Assembly (NCBI RefSeq): GCF_015477805.1 | Contig: NZ_JADLQL010000002.1 | Coordinates: 868,001-932,000, forward strand | Direction of reading: 5' to 3' | Length of the DNA: 64,000 nt | Source: Nocardia flavorosea | GTDB lineage: Bacteria; Actinomycetota; Actinomycetes; Mycobacteriales; Mycobacteriaceae | The notes under the pieces: model-generated | Told to the model about the DNA's origin: nothing | The model's input: the letters and a program-made list of their open reading frames with translations, nothing else | Database searches by the model: none | Shown here: positions 47,201 through 55,790 of the stretch, one piece after another | Layout of the letters: each line of letters starts with the position of its first letter | Numbering within the stretch: position 1 is the first letter of the stretch | Translations under genes and position numbers: made by a program

Positions 47201-47989
47201 ATGGGCACCCAGACACCGGCTCGCGGCCTACAGATGATCGGCGCGGCAGTGGACGCCTGCCGATCGATATTCGTGACGCACCGGCCCACATCGGTGTTGC
47301 CGCGGTCGACAATGCTCTGGCACAGCGGTTTCAACCGCCGGCTCGTCGTCGCCGCCATCCAGCGCGAAGCCGTCGATGTGGTCGCCGTGGTCCTGGTCGA
47401 TCCCGAGGGAGATCCATTACCGGCCTGGCTACCCGGCGCCCACATCGACGTCTTCCTGCCTTCCGGCCGGCAGCGGCAATACTCGCTGTGCGGAGATCCC
47501 CGCGACCGCTCCGCCTATCGGATCGCCGTACGACTTATGCCGCACGGTAACGGCGGCTCGATCGAAATCCACGAGAATCTGCGCAGCGGCGATATTCTCC
47601 GCGTCCACGGCCCCCGCCACACCTACCCGTTCGTCGACGCCGAGGACTATCTCTTCCTCGCCGGCGGGATGGGCATCACCGCGCTCCTGCCCATGGCGCG
47701 GGCCGCCGGCCGGCGAGGCACGCTCATCTACACCGGCCGCTCCGCAGAGTCCATGCCGTTCCTCGACCGGCTACCCGACGCCGTCATCCGGCCCGACGAC
47801 GAATTCGGGCGGCCGGATATGACAGACCTGCTCGCCCACGCCAACCCGGGCGCCGCCGTCTATGTCGCCGGACCTCCGGCAATGCTCGAAGACGCCACCA
47901 GCGCCCTGCCACGGGTGAATCCGCTGTGCTCACTACACCTGGAACGCCATCCCGGAGCACGGACGGCTGCGAACACGAAAAATCCCTGA
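47201..47989 (+). CDS. phthalate-dioxygenase-reductase-like protein lacking the 2Fe-2S domain
   Basis: 262 residues from ATG 47201. FMN/FAD domain segments LPAWLPGAHIDVFLPSGRQRQYSLCGDP (RxYS flavin motif), then the NAD domain with LFLAGGMGITALLPMARAAG (GG.GIT.L) and VYVAGPPAMLED. Family members (VanB, phthalate dioxygenase reductase) continue into a plant-type ferredoxin domain of about 85 residues. Here the protein stops just after SLHLERHPG, where that domain should begin, and the last residues TKNP plus the stop codon are encoded by the terminator of the adjacent tRNA-Ser. It is therefore probably truncated. No oxygenase gene is adjacent. Confidence 0.82.
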   Translation: MGTQTPARGLQMIGAAVDACRSIFVTHRPTSVLPRSTMLWHSGFNRRLVVAAIQREAVDVVAVVLVDPEGDPLPAWLPGAHIDVFLPSGRQRQYSLCGDPRDRSAYRIAVRLMPHGNGGSIEIHENLRSGDILRVHGPRHTYPFVDAEDYLFLAGGMGITALLPMARAAGRRGTLIYTGRSAESMPFLDRLPDAVIRPDDEFGRPDMTDLLAHANPGAAVYVAGPPAMLEDATSALPRVNPLCSLHLERHPGARTAANTKNP

Positions 47990-48012
47990 CCCGGAAATTC
48001 CGGATCAGGGAT
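47977..48012 (-). terminator. terminator of tRNA-Ser(CGA)
   Basis: On the minus strand ATCCCTGATCCGG pairs with CCGGGTCAGGGAT (47982-48012) and is followed by TTTTTC. The hairpin overlaps the last codons of the truncated reductase gene. Confidence 0.85.
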
Positions 48013-48016
48013 CAAG

Positions 48017-48104
48017 CGGTGGCGGAGGGATTTGAACCCTCGGAGGGGGGTTACCCCTCACACGCTTTCGAGGCGTGCTCCTTAGGCCGCTCGGACACGC
48101 CACC
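48017..48104 (-). tRNA. tRNA-Ser(CGA)
   Basis: Acceptor GGTGGCG/CGCCACC, anticodon stem CACGC/GCGTG with loop CTCGAAA (anticodon CGA), long variable arm, T-loop GGTTCAAATCC, discriminator G. CCA not encoded. Confidence 0.95.
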
Positions 48105-48172
48105 GCCCGTCACAATACCGGACCGGTCCCCGATCCTCGAAATCGGGCTTCGACCTGCGGCTCGGGTGCCGG

Positions 48173-48634
48173 TCAGCGCTGGGAGCGGAAGAACGCGTCC
48201 AGAATCGCCGCGCATTCGTCCTCCAGGATCCCCCCACGAACCTGGGGCCGGTGATTGAGGCGGCGGTCGCGGACCACATCCCACAGCGACCCCACCGCCC
48301 CCGTCTTGGGCTCCCACGCACCGAACAGCAGCCGATCCACCCGGGCTGCGACCAGGGCGCCGGCACACATCGTGCACGGTTCCAGGGTCACCGCCAGGGT
48401 GGTTCCGGTGAGGCGCCAGCCGTCGCCGTGGATCGCCGCGGCCCGGCGCAGAGCGACTACCTCGGCATGGGCGGTGGGATCGCCGGTGGCCTCACGCGCG
48501 TTGGCGGCGCGGGCCAGTTCCCGGCCCCGGCTGTCGAACACCACCGCGCCGACGGGTACATCGCGCGGATCGGCGGTGCCGGCGGCGGCCAGCGCCGCCC
48601 GCACCATCTCGGTATCGGAGAGCGAGCCGCCCAC
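48173..48634 (-). CDS. tadA: tRNA-specific adenosine deaminase
   Basis: 153 residues (ATG of MVRAAL at 48607 is an alternative start). Zinc motifs are TAHAEVVALRRAA (HAE) and LEPCTMCAGALVAARV (PCxxC). TadA converts A34 to inosine in tRNA-Arg(ACG), a tRNA found at 36.1 kb here. The order tadA, associated protein and divergent tyrA recalls M. tuberculosis Rv3752c-Rv3754. Confidence 0.93.
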   Translation of the reverse strand: MGGSLSDTEMVRAALAAAGTADPRDVPVGAVVFDSRGRELARAANAREATGDPTAHAEVVALRRAAAIHGDGWRLTGTTLAVTLEPCTMCAGALVAARVDRLLFGAWEPKTGAVGSLWDVVRDRRLNHRPQVRGGILEDECAAILDAFFRSQR

Positions 48635-48635
48635 C

Positions 48636-49175
48636 TCAGCGTTGCAGTTTGTCGAGCACCGCGGAGAACTCCGCGGCGAACCCGAGCCGTTCGGCGATCA
48701 TCGCGAGCTGCTCGTCCGGATAGAGGTCGGTTTCGGCGAGGATCACGCTGAATACCGGTTCGGGGAGACCCAGATCGGCCAGAATGCCGAGGTCACCCTC
48801 CTCCCACGGTTCGGTATCGTCCAGATCGTCGGGGTCGATATCGGGGATCTCGATATGCAGTTCTTCCAGGACATCGGCCGCGATGTCGTAGTCGATCGCC
48901 GCGGTCGCGTCCGACACCAGTAGCCGAGTGCCACTCGGTGCGGGCCGGACCACGATGAAGAACTCGTCGTCGACGTCCAGTAGTCCGAAGACCGCACCGG
49001 ATGAGCGGAGTGCCTTGAGTTCGTTCTCCGCGGCGGACAGTGTGGTGAGCGCGGCCGTGGTCAGCGGACTGCATTTCCATGTACCGTCTTCCCGGACAAC
49101 GGCCACCGCGAACCCCTCGACGTCGTCGTAATCGTCCGACGTCGCCCTGTTCGTGCCCGAGCGCTGTGCTGCCAT
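48636..49175 (-). CDS. tRNA adenosine deaminase-associated protein
   Basis: 179 residues from ATG 49175 (MAAQRSGTNRATSDD), preferred because the further 24 residues upstream overlap the tyrA leader. It belongs to a family always found next to tadA in Actinobacteria: DDVEGFAVAVVREDGTWKCS, then an acidic C-terminal half (DIDPDDLDDTEPWEEGDLGI). It probably assists TadA but no activity is established. Its stop is one base from the tadA GTG start, so the two are co-translated. Confidence 0.9.
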   Translation of the reverse strand: MAAQRSGTNRATSDDYDDVEGFAVAVVREDGTWKCSPLTTAALTTLSAAENELKALRSSGAVFGLLDVDDEFFIVVRPAPSGTRLLVSDATAAIDYDIAADVLEELHIEIPDIDPDDLDDTEPWEEGDLGILADLGLPEPVFSVILAETDLYPDEQLAMIAERLGFAAEFSAVLDKLQR

Positions 49176-49233
49176 GGGCGCAACGGTAGTCGGCCCGAGG
49201 CCGTTGGATGAACTCGTATGCGAATCTGTTCCG

Positions 49234-50202
49234 GTGACGGCTGACAACCATACGGCGCTCTGTGTTCTCGGGACGGGTTTGATCGGCGGCTCACTGCTGC
49301 GTTCGGTGACCGCGGCGGGCTACACCACCTGGGGATACAACCGGTCGGCGCCGGGCGTGGCGGCCGCCCGGGAAGCGGGTTTCGACGTCTCCGGCGACCT
49401 CCCGGCAGTGCTGGGCCGCGCCGCCGAAACCGATGCCCTCATCGTGGTGGCCGTGCCGATGCCCGCGGTGAACCCGATGCTGGACGCGATCGTCCGGTAT
49501 GCGCCGCAATGCCCATTGACCGATGTGGTGAGCGTGAAATCCCCGGTCGCGGCCGCGGTCCGCCGATACGGCCTGCAAGATCGCTATGTGGGCGGGCACC
49601 CGATGGCCGGGACCGCTGAATCGGGCTGGCAGGCCACCGATCCGAACCTGTTCCGCAGCGCGGCCTGGGCGGTCGGCGTCGATCCGGGTACCGACCCGCA
49701 TGCCTGGACACGGGTCACTCGGCTGGCCCTGGACTGCGGTTCGGTGGTGGTCCCGGTGACCGCCTCGGAGCACGACCGCGCCGTCGCCCGGATCTCGCAT
49801 CTGCCGCATGTGCTGGCCGAAGCGCTGGCGGTGGCCGGGGCACGCGGCGGCGACCTCGCACTGGGGCTGGCAGCGGGTTCTTTCCGCGACGGCACCCGGG
49901 TCGCGGCCACCGCGCCGGAGCTGGTGCGCGCGATCTGCGAACCGAACTCCGATGCGCTGCTGGCGGTGCTGGACGAAACACTCACCGCGCTGACCGAGGC
50001 GCGGGAGGCGCTGAGCACGCACACCTCCCTTGCCGAACTCACCGTCGCCGGGCACGCGGCGCGGCAGCGTTACGAATCCGCGCAGCGCTGGGAGATCACC
50101 GATATCGAACCGGGCGCGCCGGGCTGGCTGGAGAAGTTGCAGGAAGCCGGCCGGACCGGCGGGGTGATCACCGGACTCGGCACCGGGGCGGAGCCGAACT
50201 GA
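49234..50202 (+). CDS. tyrA: prephenate dehydrogenase
   Basis: 322 residues from GTG 49234 (the frame is open to 49153 but this start places the Rossmann motif at the usual distance). NAD motif CVLGTGLIGGSLLRSV, then PLTDVVSVKSPVAAAV, the catalytic-region GGHPMAGTAESGW and SEHDRAVARISHLPHVLAEAL. It decarboxylates and oxidises prephenate to 4-hydroxyphenylpyruvate, the step before tyrosine. Divergent from the tadA pair. Confidence 0.93.
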   Translation: MTADNHTALCVLGTGLIGGSLLRSVTAAGYTTWGYNRSAPGVAAAREAGFDVSGDLPAVLGRAAETDALIVVAVPMPAVNPMLDAIVRYAPQCPLTDVVSVKSPVAAAVRRYGLQDRYVGGHPMAGTAESGWQATDPNLFRSAAWAVGVDPGTDPHAWTRVTRLALDCGSVVVPVTASEHDRAVARISHLPHVLAEALAVAGARGGDLALGLAAGSFRDGTRVAATAPELVRAICEPNSDALLAVLDETLTALTEAREALSTHTSLAELTVAGHAARQRYESAQRWEITDIEPGAPGWLEKLQEAGRTGGVITGLGTGAEPN

Positions 50203-50295
50203 CCCGCGGTATCGGTTCGGCGAGCGAGCGGCACCGATGCCTCGGTGCCTTCCCGAACGGTCTGCTCGATACTCTGCCGCGGCCGAGCCGAGTGG

Positions 50296-50910
50296 TCAGA
50301 TTCGCTCGGCCAAGCCCGGATAGTCCAAGACGAAACCGTCGGGATCGACGGTGAGCGTCGCACTGGACACCGGCGACAGCACGCTGATCCCGTCGCCCGC
50401 GCTGCTGTAGGTGAGATCGGCTTCCTGCACTGTCAGATCCGGCAGGCTCACATAGACCACCGGAACTTGGACATCCTCCATCGCGTGCTGCAACCCGAAA
50501 CGGCGAATCGGCAGCGTATTGAAGAACGGACTCAGCACCACATCGGCGTCCAGCGCCCCGCCGAATGCCGAACGGACATGCGCGCCGGTGGCGTCGATGA
50601 GCCAGTAGTTCTCCTCGTCGCGCGCGATCGACGCATGCCGTTCCCCGGCCGCGGTCGTGCTGCGCAGCGATAACCGCCTGGTCGCCCCGTTCTCGTCGGT
50701 GACCAGATCGTAGGAGGCGCTGAACGCGGGATGCTCCCCGCAACCCCCGCCGATGATGCGCCCGCTGGCCCGGATCCGGTTGCCGTTGAGGGTTACGCGA
50801 ACCGATTCCATCCGCGAGGAATCGTGGGAGCGCCAGGTGAGCACAGCGGGCCACCGCACCGGCTCCGGCACGGTGCCCGGACCAGGGGTTTCGTCGCTCG
50901 TTTCCGTCAC
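50296..50910 (-). CDS. putative glycolipid-binding-family protein
   Basis: About 204 residues from GTG 50910 (frame open to 50994). The protein has the beta-rich segments of the putative glycolipid-binding family: WPAVLTWRSHDSSRMESVRV, ASGRIIGGGCGEHPAFSASY and VDPDGFVLDYPGLAERI. The central part has an LSLRSTTAAGERHASI pattern. No enzymatic motif is seen. Comparable proteins lie beside tyrA in related genomes (Rv3755c position). Confidence 0.75.
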   Translation of the reverse strand: MTETSDETPGPGTVPEPVRWPAVLTWRSHDSSRMESVRVTLNGNRIRASGRIIGGGCGEHPAFSASYDLVTDENGATRRLSLRSTTAAGERHASIARDEENYWLIDATGAHVRSAFGGALDADVVLSPFFNTLPIRRFGLQHAMEDVQVPVVYVSLPDLTVQEADLTYSSAGDGISVLSPVSSATLTVDPDGFVLDYPGLAERI

Positions 50911-51078
50911 ATGTCCACCGTACGCAACCAACCGGCTACACAGCTGACGCCAGGCGCCGCGCCGGACGGTGTTTCCGTACCTGTGGCCCGCCATCGGTCC
51001 ACGAACCCGACGTTCTCCGGAGACCGACGTGGCGGCCGGGGGTGGGCCCGGCTCCGGGCCCAGGAAAAAGGTAACGGG

Positions 51079-51492
51079 CTACACCGGGAGAACATTCAAC
51101 AGTGGACCGAGCCCCTTGAAATCGTCGGGATTTCGGGTGTACAGCGGTAGGGCATGTTGCACCGCGGTAGCGGCGATCTGCAAATCGGCCACTCGCTTAC
51201 GCGGCTTACGGCCGATCTGCTCCACGAGCAATGCCAGCGACCCGTACACAAGGGCCGTCTCGTTATCGAACGGCAACGGAGCGAAGGACCGTAGCACCCA
51301 TTGCAACTGCAGCTGGCGCTGCGCTTGCCGTACCGGGTCCTTCGTTGCGTGCACACCCGCGGCGAGTTCGGCGAGACTGACGGCGCTGATCGCTGCCTCC
51401 GCATCCTCGGGGAGAGCGCGGTGCACGTCTGCATAGTCGATCAGCACGGAGGTATCCAGAAGGATATGGCGGGGTGCGGCGGATTCACTCAC
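51079..51492 (-). CDS. vapC: VapC-type PIN-domain toxin
   Basis: 137 residues. PIN motifs: LLDTSVLIDYAD (first Asp), SLAELAAGVH (Glu), VADLQIAATAV (Asp), and the final YTRNPDDFKGL. VapC proteins are metal-dependent RNases that cleave tRNA or rRNA. The start overlaps the VapB stop by 8 bp, and both are intact. Confidence 0.93.
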   Translation of the reverse strand: MSESAAPRHILLDTSVLIDYADVHRALPEDAEAAISAVSLAELAAGVHATKDPVRQAQRQLQLQWVLRSFAPLPFDNETALVYGSLALLVEQIGRKPRKRVADLQIAATAVQHALPLYTRNPDDFKGLGPLLNVLPV

Positions 51493-51736
51493 CTTCGGGC
51501 ATTTCCTGGTCGATCAGCGAATCCATCTCCGCGCGCCATTCGTTGTAGTCGATGCGCGGCAAGTGGGCGGAGGTGCGGGCCAGCTCGGCGATCGGCACGA
51601 AAGTCCGCTGCGTCAACGGCTTCAGCTCGGCGACCGGCTTGCCGTTTCGGGTGATCGTGAAGCTCTCGCCGCTCTCGACCGCAGCCAGGACTTTGCCACT
51701 GTCGTTGCGGAGGTCCCGCTGCTGGATCGTTCGCAT
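51485..51736 (-). CDS. vapB: VapB/Phd-type antitoxin
   Basis: 83 residues of the Phd/YefM fold: MRTIQQRDLRNDSGKVLAAV, then ESFTITRNGKPVAELKPL (the DNA-binding core), and an acidic tail for VapC binding. Upstream of the ATG, the palindrome GTGTACAC at 51764-51771 and flanking GCTAC direct repeats are possible autoregulatory sites; a TACACT -10-like box lies 13 bases before the start. Confidence 0.92.
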   Translation of the reverse strand: MRTIQQRDLRNDSGKVLAAVESGESFTITRNGKPVAELKPLTQRTFVPIAELARTSAHLPRIDYNEWRAEMDSLIDQEMPEGE

Positions 51737-51790
51737 ACCACCAGTGTACCCGCATGCTACAGCGTGTACACAGTGCTACGGCGGAGTCGC

Positions 51791-52669
51791 TCAGCACGAG
51801 CCCGCTTGGGCCGGTCGCGCTGTGGGCGAGCGCGGCTCGGGGCGAGGTAGAGGGCTTCGGAGCGCAGGCGGCGCAGGTCCAGCAGATTCCAGCGGTCCGA
51901 CGGTGACCGGGCCGGGTTGGTGGTCCGGCCATTCGGCGAGGAATGTCAGGGCCGCCGATAGGCAGACCGAATAATCGAACCGAATGCCGTGAAGCCGAAA
52001 GGTCGGCTGAATATCGGGCTCGTCTGGGCGCGGACTGGAAAGGGTCATCGGCCTGGCCGGCGGAACGTCCGATGGGCCGGGTCGGGGCCTGCACCGAGGC
52101 CCGAACTTCCCTTCCTGGGAACGGTGGGCCTCATCGACGAGCACCACGATATTCGACCGGTCGTTGAGATGCCCGGCCTCGGCGAACTTGTGCACCGTCG
52201 TGATGATGACTCCGGGCTCCCCGCTACGGAGCAGGGCGAACAGTTCACGCCGGTTCCTGGGCACGGTCATGCGCGGCATACCGGCGGTCTCGAACATCTC
52301 TGCGGTCTGCCGGACCAGGTCCTTGCGGTCGGCGATCACGATCACCGTCGGCGCACCACCGAACTTCTCGGTCACGGCGGGATCGCGCAGCAGACGGGCC
52401 GCGGCGAACGCCATCAGTTCTGTCTTGCCCGAGCCCTGGTGATGCCGGATCAAGCCACCGGGCCGGCCGTCGAGGACTTTCCGGTGGATCCCCAGGGCCG
52501 CTTCGAACTGCGGGTAGCGCGGCAGGAACTTGATATCGACCTCGGACGCGTCCCGCGCGTGCCGGAACATCACCAGGTCCTTCAGGATCGGCAAGATCGT
52601 CTCCGGCCGCAGCAGCAACCGCGCCGCCCGATCGACCCGGGCCGGGCCCGTACTCATCGACCGCCTCAT
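51791..52669 (-). pseudogene. hsdR: internal fragment of type I restriction subunit HsdR
   Basis: The first 210 residues of this frame match the middle of HsdR: LPRYPQFEAALGIHRKVLDG, the Walker A HHQGSGKTELMAFAAARLL, VIVIADRKDLVRQTAEMFET and the DEAH box VVLVDEAHRSQEG. The nuclease domain before and the helicase half after are missing; directly after DEAHRSQEG the sequence turns into unrelated, low-complexity residues. It is joined at its N-terminal end to an HsdM fragment, so hsdS and most of hsdM and hsdR were lost by deletion. Non-functional. Confidence 0.85.
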
Positions 52670-52817
52670 CGTGCTCGTAGACCCAGGTATCGCTGATCCA
52701 CTTCCAGAACAGCATCGGGAAGACGTAGGTCTTGAAATCGGCCGGATCGACGGGTCCGCGCAGTGCGTTCGCCGCAGCCCACAGCCGGGATTCGAGCTAT
52801 TGCTGAGTGATCGTCAC
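52670..52817 (-). pseudogene. hsdM: N-terminal fragment of type I methyltransferase HsdM
   Basis: From GTG 52817 the minus strand reads MTITQQ, then a TAG (52797-52799) in place of a codon, then ESRLWAAANALRGP, VDPADFKTYVFPMLFWKWIS and DTWVYEHDEAVDEYG. These are the opening ~55 residues of HsdM. The fragment is fused near 52650 to an internal HsdR segment in another frame. Both the premature stop and the fusion make it non-functional. Confidence 0.85.
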
Positions 52818-52982
52818 CGAGATGAGGTCCTTCGTCGGATGTCGGTGCACTCAGTATGGCGGAGGGCTCCGACATCCGGCGGGGGGATCGACATGCTCGG
52901 ACACGGACTCGCCGCATGAGTACGCTGAGACCCATCGGAGTCTCCTCGACGCGGCGCTGGACGAGGTTCAGAGCAGGCACAT

Positions 52983-53246
52983 ATGGAGGAGCCTGGCGAA
53001 GGAGTACCTGCCGTGACGGATCATCTATCCGATGCCACCTCGTTAAACGTGCACGGTGAGCCTGCCGCGGTGCTCGTTGCCGTCGAGTACCTCGAATCTC
53101 TCGAAGAAACGATCGCTGTGCTTTCCGACTCGGAAGCCGTCGCGCGACTGATCGCCTCGGACGCCGAGATCGCGCGCGGTGAAGCCGTCACCGTCGATGA
53201 CTTGGCGACGGCCATGGCCAACCGCAGCGGAGACGGAGGGATTTGA
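52983..53246 (+). pseudogene. truncated Phd/YefM-type antitoxin ending in tRNA-Ser
   Basis: 87 residues from ATG 52983 (GTG 53013 is an alternative). The core HGEPAAVLVAVEYLESLEET and IAVLSDSEAVARLIASDAEI are typical of Phd/YefM antitoxins, but the usual N-terminal beta-strand and the linker before it are shortened. The last residues SGDGGI and the stop lie inside the 3' end of the tRNA-Ser(TGA) gene on the other strand, and no toxin gene follows. It is probably an antitoxin remnant, although the frame is intact and could be expressed. Confidence 0.65.
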
Positions 53247-53312
53247 ACCCCCGGTCGCTCTCACGACTCTCGCTTTCAAGGCGAGTGCATTCGGCCGCTC
53301 TGCCACGTCTCC
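53228..53312 (-). tRNA. tRNA-Ser(TGA)
   Basis: Acceptor GGAGACG/CGTCTCC, anticodon stem CTCGC/GCGAG with loop CTTGAAA (anticodon TGA), long variable arm, T-loop GGTTCAAATCC, discriminator G. Downstream (below 53228) there is no T-tract hairpin; the sequence goes straight into the antitoxin remnant. Confidence 0.95.
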
Positions 53313-53390
53313 AGGGCCTCGATGTTAACCGATACCCCCGGCCGGAACCGAAATCCGGGCGGGCGGCCCCGGGCGGTGGCCTATCCCGGC

Positions 53391-54566
53391 TCAGCGTGGA
53401 ACGGCGAGCAGGTCGCGGGTGATTCCGGCGAGGTCGGCGCAGCCGGACAGGCCCATGGCGGAATCGAAATCGGCCAGCAGTAAACGCAGGGCGTGGCGCA
53501 CCCCGGAGGCCCCGGCGATGCCGAGGGCGTAGGCCCAGGGGCGGCCGTAGCAGACGGCCTTCGCACCGAGAGCGAGTGCGGTCAGTATGTCCGAACCGGT
53601 GCGGATACCGGAGTCGAACAGCACATCGGCGCGGTCGCCGACGGCGGCGACGATCGGGCCCAGCGCATCGAGGGCGGCGATCGAATTATCGATCTGGCGG
53701 CCGCCGTGATTGCTCACCAGAACGCCGTCGGCGCCGGCGTCGACGACCAGGCGGGCGTCGTCGGGATGCAGGACACCTTTGACGGCGATCGGCAGATCGG
53801 TCCAGTCGCGCAGTTTGGCCAGATCGACGGGCCGCAACGTGTGGTTGCCGAACAGCCCCACCCAGGTGAGAATCGCCATCCGCATGGCGTCCTCGCTCTC
53901 CTCGGGCGGGGTGGGCAGCTTGGCGCGGAAGACCGGGTCGGAGAGATAGTTCGCGATGCCCTTCCCCAGCAGGAACGGCAGATGGGCGAGTTCCAGGTCG
54001 CGGGGGCGCCAGCCGAGCGACGGTGTGTCCACGGTGACCACGATCGCCTTCGCGCCGGCCCGTTCGGCTCGCTGGACGAACGATCGGGCCAGCTCGTCGT
54101 CGGCGGGCCAGTACAGCTGATACCACCAGTCCCCCGCCGCCTCGCCGACTTCCTCGATCGTCGACGAGGACGCCGTGGACAGGATCGTCCCCACCCCGAG
54201 TTCCTGCGCGACCCCCGCCACCACGACCTCGCCTTTCTCGTGCAGCAACTCCAGCACCCCGACCGGAGCGGTGAGCACCGGCGCGGCGAGTTTCGTGCCC
54301 AGAACCTCCACAGCGGTATCCCGCGTGCCGGGACCGCTGGTACCGCGGAGCATGCGCGGTACCAGCCGGAACCGTTCGAAGGCCGCCAGATTCGCGGCGG
54401 CGGTGCGTTCGCTGGAGGCACTACCGGCCACATAGGCGAAGGCGCGCGCATCGAGCAACTCCCGGGCCCGAACCTCGAACCCGTCCGCCGTCATCGGCAG
54501 CTCGGGCACCGCACCGCCCATTCCCTGGAGGTAGATCTCGTTCTGGAAGTCGATGAAGCTGCTCAC
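53391..54566 (-). CDS. lactate 2-monooxygenase-like FMN oxidoreductase
   Basis: 391 residues of the FMN-dependent alpha-hydroxy acid oxidase family. The start (SSFIDFQNEIYLQGMGGAVPELP) and length match mycobacterial lactate monooxygenase; active-site parts are SYVAG-type FAYVAGSASSER, WWYQLYWPADDELA, VTVDTPSLGWRPRDL, and VSNHGGRQIDNSIAALDAL with the catalytic His, then VLFDSGIRTGSDI. The reaction would be L-lactate plus O2 to acetate, CO2 and water. Other 2-hydroxy acids are possible. The ATG of this frame begins the family-typical N-terminus. Confidence 0.9.
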   Translation of the reverse strand: MSSFIDFQNEIYLQGMGGAVPELPMTADGFEVRARELLDARAFAYVAGSASSERTAAANLAAFERFRLVPRMLRGTSGPGTRDTAVEVLGTKLAAPVLTAPVGVLELLHEKGEVVVAGVAQELGVGTILSTASSSTIEEVGEAAGDWWYQLYWPADDELARSFVQRAERAGAKAIVVTVDTPSLGWRPRDLELAHLPFLLGKGIANYLSDPVFRAKLPTPPEESEDAMRMAILTWVGLFGNHTLRPVDLAKLRDWTDLPIAVKGVLHPDDARLVVDAGADGVLVSNHGGRQIDNSIAALDALGPIVAAVGDRADVLFDSGIRTGSDILTALALGAKAVCYGRPWAYALGIAGASGVRHALRLLLADFDSAMGLSGCADLAGITRDLLAVPR

Positions 54567-54770
54567 GGACGCACACGCTAGCCCCGCCGGGCCGATCCAG
54601 GGCGCATATCGGCGAGGACCTTGCGGTCACGCGGTGCCGCCCCCGGCCGGAACCATACAAGCCGCCTCCATGGGCCGTGGTGCGGTGTGGTCCTCGTACC
54701 ACTGCGGCGGCTGACTCGCCGACAGGTACGCCAGACCCCGTTCGGTGATCGCTGTTGGCACTATGGGGCG

Positions 54771-55766
54771 ATGCGCGCGATCAATTTGAACGGTTTCGGC
54801 GGCCCCGAGGTGATGGAGTGGTCGGACGCACCCGACCCGGTACCCGGGCCCGGTGAGGTGCTGATCGAGGTGGCGGCGGCCGGGGTGAACCGGGCCGATC
54901 TGCTACAGCGCCGCGGTTTCTACGCACCGCCGCCCGGGACGACGGCGGTTCCGGGGCTGGAGTGTTCCGGCGTTATCGCGCAGGTCGGCGACGGTGTCCG
55001 CGAATGGTCGGTGGGTGACCGGGTGTGCGCGCTGCTGTCCGGTGGCGGTTACGCCGAAAAAGTCGTGGTGCCCGCCGGTCAGGTACTGCCGGTACCGGAC
55101 GGCCTGGATCTGGCGGCGGCGGCCGGGCTGCCCGAGGTGGCCGCGACGGTCTGGTCGAATCTGGTGATGACCGCCGGTCTGCACTCCGGGCAGCTGTTGC
55201 TCGTACACGGCGGCGGCAGCGGTATCGGCACGCACGCCATCCAGGTGGCGCGGCAGCTGGGCGCCCGGGTCGCGGTGACGGCCGGCTCGGCGGCCAAGCT
55301 CGAACGCTGCGCGGAACTCGGGGCGAATGTGCTGATCAACTACCGGGAGCACGATTTCGTCGATCTGATCCGCGCCGAGCAGGGTCTGGGCGGGCCGGGC
55401 GCCGATATCATCCTCGACAATATGGGCGCCGCCTACCTCGGCCGCAATATCGAGGCGCTGGCCCTGGACGGCCAGGTGGTGGTCATCGGCATGCAGGGCG
55501 GTGTGAACGCCGATCTGAACCTGGGTGCGCTGATGGCCAAACGGGGTACGGTCCGCGCGATCAAACTGCGTGACCGTCCGGCCACCGGACGCGGCAGCAA
55601 GGCCGACATCATCGCCGAAGTGCGCGCGCACGTCTGGCCGCTGCTGGAAAAGGGCGAGATCGTGCCGGTGATCCACGCCGAGGTACCGGTGGCCGATGCG
55701 GGCCGCGCGCACGAAATGCTCGACGAGCACGACACATTCGGCAAGGTGATCCTGCGGGTCGGATAA
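54771..55766 (+). CDS. zinc-independent quinone oxidoreductase (MDR, PIG3 type)
   Basis: 331 residues from ATG 54771 (frame open upstream to 54621, but this Met begins the family start MRAINLNGFGGPEVM). GroES-like domain GEVLIEVAAAGVNRADLLQR, no zinc ligands, then the NADPH domain LLVHGGGSGIGTHAIQVARQ. Ends GKVILRVG. It reduces quinones or enones with NADPH. Location before the aminotransferase-V-like gene matches M. tuberculosis Rv3777-Rv3778c. Confidence 0.92.
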   Translation: MRAINLNGFGGPEVMEWSDAPDPVPGPGEVLIEVAAAGVNRADLLQRRGFYAPPPGTTAVPGLECSGVIAQVGDGVREWSVGDRVCALLSGGGYAEKVVVPAGQVLPVPDGLDLAAAAGLPEVAATVWSNLVMTAGLHSGQLLLVHGGGSGIGTHAIQVARQLGARVAVTAGSAAKLERCAELGANVLINYREHDFVDLIRAEQGLGGPGADIILDNMGAAYLGRNIEALALDGQVVVIGMQGGVNADLNLGALMAKRGTVRAIKLRDRPATGRGSKADIIAEVRAHVWPLLEKGEIVPVIHAEVPVADAGRAHEMLDEHDTFGKVILRVG

Positions 55767-55790
55767 CCGGTCCGCGGCGCGCCGCCGGCC

